DNA of 64,000 nt from Pseudopyrenochaeta lycopersici (Eukaryota > Ascomycota > Dothideomycetes > Pleosporales > Pseudopyrenochaetaceae), in contig NHZP01000035.1 of the NCBI GenBank assembly GCA_003313425.1, positions 434,001 through 498,000 of the forward strand. The letters run 5' to 3'. Numbering within the stretch: the first letter of the stretch is position 1; every line of letters begins with the position of its first letter. The notes beneath the pieces are model-generated. The model saw nothing but the letters and a program-made list of their open reading frames with translations, made no database searches and was not told the origin of the DNA. Of the stretch, positions 11,890 through 22,696 are shown one piece after another. Made by a program: the position numbers and the translations under genes.

Positions 11890-13280
11890 ATGGCACTGTC
11901 TACCGCAGGACTCCTTACTATGTTCCCAAATCACCTCATCTTGGTGTGCGGGTTCCTCCTGGTATTATCGGCTACCTACGTGATGAGCATTATCGGGTCG
12001 AACAAGAGGTCCTGAGCCTGCACATATCCACCAGTATCATACAGTCTATCGCTGACATACCTAGCAGAGGCGAAAATCTGGAGCGAGAACGATCTGTTCA
12101 CCTGAAGATAGAGAGAGACCCTTTGGAAGACACAATATATCAATTGCAAAACGCAACGCTCTCTGTGCGAGCTGGCAAACTCGGCACTTTCACACTACGA
12201 AACATGTGGCAACTGAATAATCCATTCACTTCTAGCTCCAGTGACTTGCAGGCTATGTATCGTAAGAATCTGGTACGGATATTCCACAGTCATAACCAAG
12301 CATCCTGGGAGGCTGTTGCGGAAGCCGTTCGCATGTCCATCCAACCACTCATTCGCCACCGCGATGAATCGATTGAAGTCAACATCAGAGATATCAGCAG
12401 ACACGCCACACTGGTCGCAGTATTGAAAAGTCTATTTAATATTGAGAACGTGGACCACGATCGACTTCAGTACATTGGGAACGAGATACATCGACTCACG
12501 GTCGGTAAGAAGCAGTTTGATGCTGGCGCTTCAAGCGCAGAGGATTTGCCAGCAGATCTTCGAAATGCTGCAGATCGGCTCATACAAGACCTTCGAAAGC
12601 TCTTCAAAGATGTTGAACAGTCATCGCCACTGGCTTTCCAGGTTCTTTCCGAGCCCGCTGAGACGCCAGACTCTATCAACCCACTCAATTTGTTGATACC
12701 GGCTTTCGAAGCACCATGGCGAGCAATCTTCTACACTCTGCTAGCCCTGCTTCAGACCCGTGACGAAGGCAGATCTGACGATATCAAGGCCTTCCGAGAT
12801 GTCAAAGGAGCTGCTGAGGTCAAGCCGCGGGCCCTGGCAGTGGTGTATGAGTCGCTTCGGTTGTATCCGCCAATCCGTCGCGTGCGTCGTGAGAGGCGAG
12901 TAGACATTGAGTTTGTCCAACGACACGCTCTATACTGGGGTCCGAATGCCGACGTCTGGGACCCTACGCGTTTTCTCGATCAGGATAACAACATCAAAAA
13001 TTCGCTTCTTCGGCGTGGAGCAGCGTGGATGCCTTTTGCTATTGGATCTTTGAAATGCCCTTCTGCAAACGGGTACTCTGCGCAGCTCGTTGTTGTCATT
13101 GTCGGCGAAATTCTGAGGCACATACTGCCGGAAGAAGATGGGATGCAAGAACTTCGTTGGAGGCTACAAGGTCCAGAGTGGGAAGCTGTAGGTCAGGTGG
13201 ATGGACTTTTGAGGGCAGGCCGAGAGGAGTACGGCAACGTGAAGGCTGTTATTGAGAGAACAAATGTTTCAGCGCGTTAA
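11890..13280 (+). CDS. Cytochrome P450, N-terminus unresolved
   Basis: The C-terminal two thirds are a fungal P450. LLIPAFEAPWRAIF is the I-helix region, ESLRLYPPIRR gives the ExxR of the K-helix, and DIEFVQRHALYWGPNADVWDPTRF the region before the haem loop. PFAIGSLKCPS keeps F-x-x-G-x3-Cys, though the usual Gly after Cys is replaced by PS. From about 12046 one frame runs open to the stop at 13280. The likely start is the ATG at 11890, in another frame, which gives a membrane anchor (FPNHLILVCGFLLVLSATY). A GTGATG...CATACAG intron could join them in frame, but the hinge and A-helix expected next are not recognisable. The 5' part may be mis-spliced by me or decayed. Confidence 0.6.
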
Positions 13281-13606
13281 AGTAACCACATCCCTCATCA
13301 TGATAGCCATTATAAGTAGCTGTGAAACCTTATAGTTTGTTGTTGTTGTGGTGGTGGTATTGGGGCGGAGGGGGGTGCGCGGAACGCGCATTTGCTCGTC
13401 CCACGCATTTGGGGATTGTACGTTACAGCCTATGTCTTCCCAGTCTATAGTAAAAGTTAGTGAATTGATTTTCGTCACATGAAAAATAAGAGCGCTTGTG
13501 TATTGTGAGAATGCTACCTCGGCTGATGAGTCTTTTTTTAAACTTGAAATCTGTAGTCGCAACGCCTATAAGCATGCATTATACAGAACTAGCTCACTCC
13601 AAATCA
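13281..13606. other. Convergent 3' intergenic
   Basis: The 3' ends of the P450 (+) and the acetyltransferase (-) face each other here. A GTTGTTGTTGTGGTGGTGG run near 13340 is the only notable feature. Confidence 0.5.
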
Positions 13607-14593
13607 TCACTCTTCGAGACCAACAGTTCCACCACCGATCTGAGCCGCGGTGCCCATAATTGCCTGCTGTTCACCTTCACTTAGCACAATGCCGAAATAT
13701 TGCGCAAGAGCAAGAACTCGTTCTTGCTCAGACTTAAGCCGTATCTCAACTTTCTCTCCACCGCGTCTTCGCCACCTTAGCACGTCATGGTCAATAGTCA
13801 GTGATCCATTGACTTCCTCTCCTACTGCGTCCCGCCTGGGGGATCTTGGGGATATTTCCGTATCATTCTCCCCGTCAGTGGTAAACCGAGCAACCACTAC
13901 CTTGTGAGTGAAGAAAGTTCGGCGGTTGAATGACGGCTCAAAGTTCATGGCTTCGATATCCGCCGGGGTAAACTCAAGATCTGAGAAACAGTATTGCGGC
14001 GTCCATTGTGCCTGTGGAGTTTTCCGATAGTGATATATCCACAGGCGTTGTGAGGAGTCTAGATTGTCGGGTATTGGGTCGTAGGTCAGTTTTACTTGAG
14101 CAGGAAAAATTTGCACTGATTCCATGTCGTGCTCGAGGGGGATAGGTCGCACTGGACCTCGTGGCCCATAGCCGCCGTCGAGAAGGTATCTTTGAGTCGC
14201 AATCCTCACCACATTCACGTTGTGAGTCCAGCCGCCATAGTAAGAACCTCGATATATCCTGGCCCCTAACATATGCGTATCAAAGCCTAGGCTATAGAGA
14301 ACCACATGGAAGAGGTAATTTGCCTCCATGCAGTATCCACCACGTCCGGTATTCTGCGTGATTTTTGTAAATAGGTGAGGAACCGAGATACGGATGAGAC
14401 CGTGCCATGAGTAGTGTTGCGTGAGGTTCTCCCATGGAATTTTAGCTAGCTGATGCTTTTGCAGCAGCTGGAGGAAGGCCATCTTTGATGCATCCGAATC
14501 AAGTGACACATCAAACTTTCGATCGGACTGTGGCACGCACAGGCGATCGAAATATTCTTCGAGTTGTTGGCGCGTAAGCTTCTCTCTGGTCAT
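13607..14593 (-). CDS. Arylamine N-acetyltransferase (NAT)
   Basis: NAT enzymes move an acyl group from acyl-CoA to arylamines or hydrazines through a Cys-His-Asp triad. The single exon encodes 328 residues. Cys88 lies in GRGGYC, His124 in GWTHNV and Asp139 in LLDGGYG, so the full triad is present. KIPWENL near residue 51 is also conserved. The C-terminal third is typical of fungal NATs, some of which accept malonyl- or propionyl-CoA. The ATG at 14593 is preceded about 65 bp upstream by a TATATAA-type box near 14660. In this cluster it could acylate an amine intermediate or protect the host. In Fusarium, NAT homologues detoxify plant benzoxazolinones, so a stand-alone detoxification role is also possible. 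Confidence 0.92.
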   Translation of the reverse strand: MTREKLTRQQLEEYFDRLCVPQSDRKFDVSLDSDASKMAFLQLLQKHQLAKIPWENLTQHYSWHGLIRISVPHLFTKITQNTGRGGYCMEANYLFHVVLYSLGFDTHMLGARIYRGSYYGGWTHNVNVVRIATQRYLLDGGYGPRGPVRPIPLEHDMESVQIFPAQVKLTYDPIPDNLDSSQRLWIYHYRKTPQAQWTPQYCFSDLEFTPADIEAMNFEPSFNRRTFFTHKVVVARFTTDGENDTEISPRSPRRDAVGEEVNGSLTIDHDVLRWRRRGGEKVEIRLKSEQERVLALAQYFGIVLSEGEQQAIMGTAAQIGGGTVGLEE

Positions 14594-15591
14594 GGTAACG
14601 AGCTTGATTTCGAAATTGATTGTGGTGGTCTAGTGAATAAAGCAGAGGAGATCGGTATTATATATCGTGGTGGGGCTAATAGTCCGCACAAGTAGCGTGA
14701 CCTGCAGGACCTCCGACACATGAAGCCTGGCAAAAACTTGCATGCGCTCCTCTATCTCTAAATGGCTACAAAACAAAATTATAAGCAGATAGATCTTTCC
14801 CTGTGTGCTGACTAATTTACAGACCCAGAAAATATTCTAATATGAGTGGAAGCATGTGTAAAGAATTTTCTATATCCTCTATTTAGGTAACGACTGTTGA
14901 CTGCACAGGCCACGAGCCGTAGATAGCAGTAGACTGCAGCATACAATTAGGGCATGTTCCATCAAAGGGCATTCCTCGCACCTGCTGTATTCTCGACTTT
15001 GACGACTTCTTTTGGTCTGCATCTGAGATCTACGGGCTTTCCTCAACCTCTAAATGCAAGACTGCTGTTTAAAACATCTCTAGGTTCATTGATACTGACG
15101 TTCCTCCATCACTAGTGTTGCCGGTGTAATTGACTATATTTCAAGACTTCTAATCTAGCTTCGCTTTTATAATTCCAAATTCGTTTCCAAAAGCTTGGCC
15201 AATCACGCTTTGATTAGGGGGCGAATCTTAATCTTTACATGCCCTTTAGTTTTTAGCAGCGACCAAAGGAAATGGAGATACCCTTAAGAGAAGGAGGCCC
15301 TAAACTAACAGCCAGCAAAGCGAACCAGCCCCGATAGGATTGACACTGCCCCAATGATATCTCCGCCAAATGAGGATGGGCTTTAGTACTGTGAAGCTCA
15401 TACAAGACAGAAATATGTGGGACAAGAGCTGTATATGTAATATGAGGCCATACGCAAGCATTACGAAAGGTTGATTCATATATGAAAGCTTCGGTCTGCC
15501 ATGGTCTGAATGCCTTTGGCACTTGTTGAGCTATGTTCCTAGTCGAGCCAGGGCCCGGACTCATACCTACAGGTAGCTCCAGTGACAAAGT
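14594..15591. other. Intergenic, no secure gene
   Basis: A 53-codon plus-strand frame starting near 14953 and a 111-codon minus-strand frame at 15253-15588 are the longest readings. Neither shows a domain or acceptable flanking exons. The region separates the NAT promoter from the 3' end of the ATP-grasp gene. Confidence 0.45.
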
Positions 15592-17614
15592 TTAACGGAA
15601 AGTATACCTTACGGCAGCGCGAACCTCATGGGCGATAGCCTGTGCATCGGCTCGACTAGTGCGAGAGAAAATATTGAAAACCGCTACGAAAGTGTTTCGG
15701 CCAGTGCTTGGGTGTGGGACCTTGGCGCCTCTTTTGAGTAGGCAATTCGAAGTGCTGATATGAGGGCGCAAGTCAGGTCTACGTGCCATAAGATCTTCAC
15801 AAACATCATCCGAGTCGAAGATGCCCTCGCAAGTGAGGGGAAAATCGGCGGGGATGAAGACCATGACGGCGATATACTGCGGTCCCGTGCTGAAAGGTTG
15901 TGCAAGCGCTCTCATTCGTGTCTTGTCGCCGATGGCAGATAACACAGCTAGTCCCCAGTAATCGACACCGTATGTAGCTTCCATCAGTCGAGAGGAAGTC
16001 ATGCCTGGAGGCCGCACATTAATCTCAAGGAGCCAAGGCTTGGGTTTTGAGTTTTGAGTTCTAGGCCCAGTTCGGCGTGAGAGCTCCGTGATGCCATCCT
16101 TGAGAGTGTACTCGACGCTAGAGTGTTCCATGCGCCCTTCCAGATGGAAAACACCATCGCGGAGACCCAGTGAGAGCAATATTTCCAGAAAAGCTTCACG
16201 GATCAACTGAAGCTCGTTCTCGGGTAGAATTGATGGATAGATGCCATAAAGCTCATGGAAATTGCATAGGGAACCCACAGTTGGGCCATTAGTGTCTGCA
16301 GTCTTGGGTAGGTCGTCACAGAACTCTTCAAAGAGTACTTCACCGTCTTGTAGCACAAAGTTGATATCGAATTCGGGGCCGTCGCAGTACGGTTCGATGA
16401 CCACCTCAGGTCCATGCCGGGAAGCATTGATTGACCTAATGGCTCTTTCAAACTCGTCGGATGTATTCACGAGTGATACACCTTCAGAGCTCCAGCCTCC
16501 ACAGGGTTTGACGATTACGGGATAGGGCAGGTGGTGTTTGGAAGGCACTGCCAAAGCCTCATCAAGGCTAGATGCATGATAAGCTTCATGACCAGAGTAG
16601 ACACTCGTGTGGTATTTATTAGTTGCAATTCTGAGGGCCTCTGGCGTTGCGGTCGGCAGGCCGAGTTCGCTGGCAGCAGCTGCGACAGAAGGCCAGTATG
16701 TGTCCGCGCAAGTCATGATACCATCTATGGGCTTGCCGTAGGTCTTCAGACTGGCGAGAATTTCTTCTGTTATCTCATCCGTCTGTGGTTCAGTCAGATG
16801 TAATGGCAGGAAGGCATCGACCAGGGTGGTGTTATTTTGAAGCCAGTGACCAGGGAGCTCCAAGACAACCAAACAGATTCCCAATGTAGTCACAGCTCTA
16901 CTTAGACCAATTTTTTCGTATTCCAGGTAAGCGCCGTTTGCTGTCACAAGCGCCAGTGTCTTCGCTGCAGGCATTCCAGGGACTATCCAGGGAAAAGACA
17001 GGCGACTGTCTAGCTCTTGATCAAGCTCTGCTCTAAGTACGTCCAAATCGATCAACGACTCGCTCTTTGCGCGGATACCGGCTGTGGCAGCCACAATTAT
17101 TGCTGATATAGAGGGAAATTGTCCCATCGTCCTGGTCTCGTAACATTGCATTGGTTTTGCAAACGATACTACACTACTGACGAGCTTACAGTCCTGAAGT
17201 CTGATAGGAATGACATCAGAGCGTGTAATAAATCCCTCTGTCAAGGGCACGATGAACCTAATGAGGGTATGGTCTCCTGGTGTTGACGCGGTCAACAGAG
17301 CTTGCACGAGGAAATCGTACGCGCTAGCCGATCCACAATCCGCTATTGTCAATTGCACAGGCTCTTTCTGGCCAAGAGAGTAAATGAGCAGCGAGTCATC
17401 TGCTCTTTCCAGGTTTCTAGTTCGGCTAACATTGCTGACAAGGCAATCAATTGATTCTGCGAGCGAAGTTTTGTGGCGCGATGCTCCCAACACTCGCACG
17501 TCTACAGTCGCTGCCAAGCCTGGCATACATCAGTTGCTGCCAATATAGAATAAAGTTTTCGATAAAGTAGTACTCACTGCCTTGAGACCAGATCTGGAAT
17601 CTTGCGGTGGCCAT
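15592..17614 (-). CDS. ATP-grasp carboxylate-amine ligase
   Basis: ATP-grasp ligases activate a carboxylate as acyl phosphate and join it to an amine, as in carnosine synthase or amino-acid ligases. I place a 37-bp first exon (17614-17578, strong Kozak context) and a second exon 17519-15592 across a 58-bp GTGAGT...CCAG intron, giving 654 residues; starting instead at the ATG at 17526 gives 644. The N-terminal ~200 residues are unassigned. The ATP-grasp fold follows with YPVIVKPCGGWSSEG (the nucleotide-binding Lys), VVIEPYCDGPEFDIN, and the Mg-binding WLLEINVRPPGMTSSR. The overall layout recalls CARNS1-like proteins with a long N-terminal extension. With no NRPS nearby it is the best candidate for the amide-forming core enzyme. 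It reads towards NAT and follows the exporter on the same strand. Confidence 0.85.
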
Positions 17615-18087
17615 GGTCCCATATGCCCTCTGCAGACACAGAGTAGAAGTTGTAGGAAGTCAGAGAGAAAACAGCAAAGCGATGAATTTTCAATCAAGCT
17701 CCGAACCCCGCGCTACTTATGCGGCAAAGGGTTGCACTCGCTGGCTGACACGAAGGAGCCGAAGTACCACCTGATCTGATGCGGACAAGACAAGGCCAAT
17801 ATTAGGAATGATGAGTGGCGCCGACACTAATCTGTTTAATTTCCTGTTATATGCGAATGTCACAAAAATGGCATGTCCCTATTAGTACTATTCTCTGGCC
17901 ATTGTTACATCATCTTACAACACCGTAAATGGTATTAATGCAGTTGATTGGGAAAGGCCGATCAGTACGCGTATCGTCACGGACTTCCAGAAGCTAGTTC
18001 TTAAAATGCTTCCAGTGTGATAAATTACATGGTGAGGTGACAAAATTCCCACCCCACTAACTTCGCCGTCAACTATATTACAAGTGA
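17615..18087. promoter_or_regulatory. Upstream region of the ATP-grasp gene
   Basis: This 0.47-kb spacer lies between two minus-strand genes and carries the ATP-grasp promoter and the exporter's 3' UTR. Nothing else is visible. Confidence 0.4.
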
Positions 18088-21000
18088 TCAAACTAGGCCC
18101 TGCAGATGCGCCATATTCCAGAACAATCCGCGTTTGGCCAGGAGCTCTTCGGGACTGCCCATCTCAACCAAAGTCCCCTTGTCCATCACCCCAATCAGGT
18201 CCGCGTTCATCACCGTTTTGAGGCGGTGAGCGACCATGACCGTCGTCCGTCGTCTGCGGAGTGCATCAATCGCCCGCTGCACTACAGCCTCAGACTCGCT
18301 GTCTAACGCCGAAGTGGCTTCGTCAAGTAATAGAATTTTTGGATCACGCAACAACGCGCGCGCCAAGGCGAGGCGTTGCTTCTGCCCGCCGCTAAGCATC
18401 CGTCCGCTGGTTCCTAGAAAGGTTGAAAGCCCTTGCCTGCATATATGATAGCATGTTAGTCAGCCAGTCCATTAGAACAGGACAAGAATGCTGACTTACG
18501 GGAGTGATTGTACAAAATCAATGAGGTTTGTCTGCTGACATACGTCTAGAATTCTAGCATCGTCCACCTCTTCGTCGACGAGACCCAAGGCAATGTTTTC
18601 CCTCAGAGACCCGGAAAATATGATCGGTTCCTGACTGACCAGGGCGATGGCCGATCGATAACGTTGGATATCCATATCGCGGATGTCGGTCCCACCAAAG
18701 GTAATTTGACCTTGTTCCAGCTGGTAGAATCGAGCGAGAAGCGAAAGACAGGTACTCTTCCCACTTCCGCTTTGTCCCACTAGCGCGAGCGTTTGACCGG
18801 CAGGGATTCGTATAGTGAAATCATCAAGCGCAGGCTGGGTTGGTCTAGCAGGATATGCAAACGAGACTTTTTGGAAATCTATGTGAAATTCCTCATAGTT
18901 TGCGGGCATGCCATCTCCTAGTACTTGAGTTTTGTTCGGGCTTGGTTCATGCCCCGTATTCTTCAGATTAATGATTGCTTCGAGCTCTTGTGCGCTGTGA
19001 GCCGCCTTCCCCATATCTGGTGCAAAGTTGAAGACTGATCCGGCGATTTGTGCGCCGGAGACCAGACTGATAATGCATACGTAGACTTGGAAGTCGGAAT
19101 ATTCACCGCTGGCAATGAGACTCCCACCATACCAGAATGCCAAGGCTGCACAAAGGTATACAACAGACTGAGAAGCAGCATATAGCGCAGAAGCGGAGAG
19201 GATGGGGCGCATGGAGTCAGCGGCCTGCGCGGTCAGAAAGTTGTTGTAAAATGTCGTTGCCTGTGTCTCCATGCCCAAGGAAGCAACGGCACGCACGGAT
19301 CGGACAAGCTCTCCAGCATATAACGCTGCACGGAAGCCACTCTGCCTTGATCTGGCGTCAAATGCCGCCAAGACTTGTAGTCTGAGCCAGCCACATGCGA
19401 CGACTATCGGGACGGTAGCTGCGCATACAAGAGCCAGCTTCCAGCCAATGATCACTGAAAGCACAATTCCACCAACGATAGTGGCCATGAACGTCATGAT
19501 GCCTCCGATAACTGGACCACCCATACCTGCAAGATCGTCAACACTTTTGGACAAAACACCCGCGAGCGTGCTTGGTGAGCTTTCCACCCTGTCAAAATAA
19601 GCCACATTCTGCTGCATGATCCTCTCACAACATATTTCCCGAACCCTTTGACATAGGTTTTGTGTCGCTCTAGATAGCGTCACGCAAACGATCATCCAGA
19701 AGAATACCGCAGCGCCAGCCAGGAGTACAAAAAGACCACAATAAATATTGGTGCGATTTTGAAGCTCTCCGTATCGTTCTCGAGGCAGTCCGAGGATGGT
19801 TATCAGCTCTGCAGTCAACACGGATTGTCTGGTGAAAGCATCAGTATCTTCCGTGCAGACATGGACATGGCCGTAGAGGAAATATTACGCAGGAATCAGT
19901 AATCCACCGAGCAGAGCACATGCAAGCCCCATGAGCAGCATTTTCCAATCCCTTTGGCTCATCATAAGCATGAAAAAAATCGACCTCCTTTTGCTTACTT
20001 CACTCGACACGTCAGGATCCGCCTTTGGCTCAGGGAGCATAAGCGAGGAACCTTTGCTGTTTTGGGTGTGTGTGTCTGGACCGATTTGCACCTCTGTCGA
20101 GTCTATTTTCTCATTAGTGAATAACGATAGAGGCATATCAGAACTTTGTCCCTTGATCTGCTGCTGTTCGATCAAGTTTGCATATAATCCGTTGCGAGAC
20201 ATGAGCTCAGCATGCGTCCCTTGGTCGACAACGCTTCCCTCGGCCATGACCACGATATGATCGGCGTTAGTGATCGTTGACAGCCTGTGTGCAATGATGA
20301 TAGTCGTGCATTGCTCCGTTGCAGCATCTATGGCGGCCTGAACGGCCTTCTCGGAGAACGAATCCAGCGCAGAGGTTGCCTCGTCGAACAGGAGTATCTT
20401 GGGATCCCGAACTAAGGCACGAGCAATTGCCAGCCGCTGCCGTTGGCCGCCGGAAAATTGTAAACCACGCTCACCTACTCGCGTCTGGTACCCTTCCGGC
20501 AAACTGGTGATGAACTCGTGTGCCTTAGCCTTTCGAGCGGCTTCCACAGCCTTTTCATGCAGCTGATCCACGGTGGTAGAGCAGCCGTAGCAGATATTCT
20601 CCATAACCGTCGCGTCAAAAAGAATCAGGTCTTGGTCTACCAAACCAATCTGCTGACGAAGCCATTTCAAATTAAGTGTTTGAATATCCCGACCATCGAG
20701 CTTGAGTATTCCGTTGGTAGGTTCGTAAAACCTTTCTAGCAAGCCAAAGACGCTGCTCTTACCTCCTCCTGAAGGGCCAACTATCGCTGTTTTCTTACCC
20801 TCTGGAATCTTCATGCAAACATCTTTGAGAACTTTGACTTGGTCTCGAGATGGGTAGATGAGATCGACGTGATCTAGTTCAATCTCACCACGCACTAACG
20901 TCGGCTTTTCACCTTTGTCCCCAAGAGGATCCTGAGGAGAGCGACGGCCGATGGTGTCCAAAAGGGCAGTGGAGATGGCAATGCCCAAAGTCAGCGCCTG

Positions 21001-22109
21001 GATAGAGGGCGCGATGCGTATCAAGGCAAAGACACCAATGACGACGGCGAGCACCGTCGTCACTATGCTGCCTGACGATACATCTTCCTGCATCGTGTAG
21101 ACGGATCCTGTCCAGAAGGCTACTGCATAGATGAGGCATGGTATGGCGTTCATGGATGCGATCAGAGCGGACGAGATATCCTGGCCTTTGCGCTCCTCCA
21201 ACGCAGCTTGTGCCAGTGCGGCAGAGTACCGACGGCATATGAATGGTTGCATTCCGAAAGTCAAAACCTGACGGATGGCACCAAACGCTTCTTCTACCAT
21301 GCCGCCAGCGTGGCTGAAGAGCGTGCGAGCTGCCTTCTGATGCCGAACAGCCCGCGCGCCGCCTACGTACGCCATGAGAAGCATGAGAACAAAGAAGGGT
21401 GTGAGGATCAGGGCTGTTTTCCAGTACATGACGAACATGACGACAAAGGCAGCACAGAAGGTAGCAATGGCACTCAGCAGGATGGCGATCTTGCTGGTGA
21501 TGGCCTCTTGCAGGATGCCCATATCGGACATGATACGATTGGAGACCTCGCCAGGATCAAGAACGTCGAAGAAGGCCATGTTTTGACGCAGGACAGCCGA
21601 AAGGTAGGTGGTTCGCAACGCTCGGGTGATGCGTTCACCGCTCCAGTAGGAACCCATGGTGGCCACAAAGCTGAAGACGAAAAGCGCAATAGCGAGGTAG
21701 ACATAGTAGACGGCGAACGTAGCGACTTTGCTTCGCAGCTCAGCTTCGCCCACAGAGCCTGTGGTAAAACCCTCGAAGACAGTAACAAGCAGGCCATAAA
21801 TGACCTTTGGATAGCACAACAAAGTCAGCACGTCGATGGGGAGAGGTGTTGCAGTGAGAGCCCAAAATTTGCGCAACGTACCGGCACCAACGGGTTCAAC
21901 GCGCCTGCCACGAGAGCGCATATGGCACTCACGCCAAGCACCACTCTGTCGGATGTGCTTGCATACTGCTGAATGCTTGGCCTGGCAGCACTTTCCTGCT
22001 TGAAGCTGGGGAGCCCATGCAACTGCCGGTCGAGAATGGCTCGTTCGTCGCCTCGCACCGCTACCACGCCTTGTCGTGCTCGGTCTGGCGCTGGCGACGA
22101 TGATGTCAT
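18088..22109 (-). CDS. ABCB-type multidrug exporter, full size
   Basis: The gene has four exons (22109-21882, 21804-19889, 19828-18500 and 18436-18088) with introns of 77, 60 and 63 bp, encoding 1273 residues. The architecture is (TMD-NBD)x2, as in P-glycoprotein. NBD1 has Walker [10 protein letters not shown] (around residue 420), signature FSGGQRQR and Walker [17 protein letters not shown]2 has [17 protein letters not shown] and [13 protein letters not shown]. Both sites have every consensus residue, and HRLST or HRLKT supplies the H-loop. Splicing the last intron restores [20 protein letters not shown]. It should pump a hydrophobic or amphipathic compound across the plasma or a vesicle membrane. 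Sharing a 587-bp promoter with the PLP enzyme, it is probably the cluster's export or self-protection pump. Confidence 0.93.
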
Positions 22110-22696
22110 GTCGAACTCAAATACTTGCAAAGAGAAGACGAAGTTGCTGTTGTTGCCATGAGAATGAATGAGGAGGGAGGTATCTTTTTTCAGTTCAGAC
22201 CTGCTGTGAGTGGAGGGCCTATAAGATGTAAGCCTACCATGGTACCTGCGCCCTCTGGCACTAGTCTGCTTAGCGTGCACGGCATTCGCTTAGCAGTATA
22301 CCTCTTTCCTCATTCGGTTAGACATGCCGCACCCACACGTGCGTCATTCCGATCTTGAAACATCATATCCGCTCACTTCGGAATGACGTACAACTGCAAC
22401 TCCGTTCCTACCCCATATCACAAGCTCCATTCCATCCTAAGATAAGCATAAGCATAAGATGTAAGCAAGCATGAATCATATGCCGAAACAGGAAGGTTAC
22501 AATTGTGCTTTACTTCTGTTCCACAAGGATGTGAAGCTGACGATTTGGCGAGGAAAGGATCGCTGCTCAGGTCGTTAGGCCCGTGACTCGGTACCCGACC
22601 ACATCCGATGGATAGTCCATCGGGTTGTACATATATGTAGCCTGTTTCGTAGGTCATAGGCGGGCGGTTGTGAGTATATTCAAGTTGGAACAAGCT
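22110..22696. promoter_or_regulatory. Bidirectional promoter of exporter and PLP enzyme
   Basis: The two start codons are 587 bp apart and face away from each other. CGG-TAC-CCG at 22589-22597 is an inverted CGG pair with 3-bp spacing, and CGG-N9-CCG lies at 22316-22330. Both are shapes that Zn2Cys6 regulators can bind. Binding by the regulator at 4843 is a guess. Confidence 0.35.

Noticed and set aside
14953..15114. 53-codon plus-strand frame (MFHQRAFLAPAVFS...)
   Set aside because: No following exon or domain could be found, so it cannot be supported as a gene.
15253..15588. 111-codon minus-strand frame downstream of the ATP-grasp gene
   Set aside because: No family resemblance and no ATG context or upstream exon. 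Probably chance.
20909..21972. Long frames opposite the ABC exporter exons
   Set aside because: Shadows of the exporter coding sequence, rich in Cys, His and Arg with no domain.
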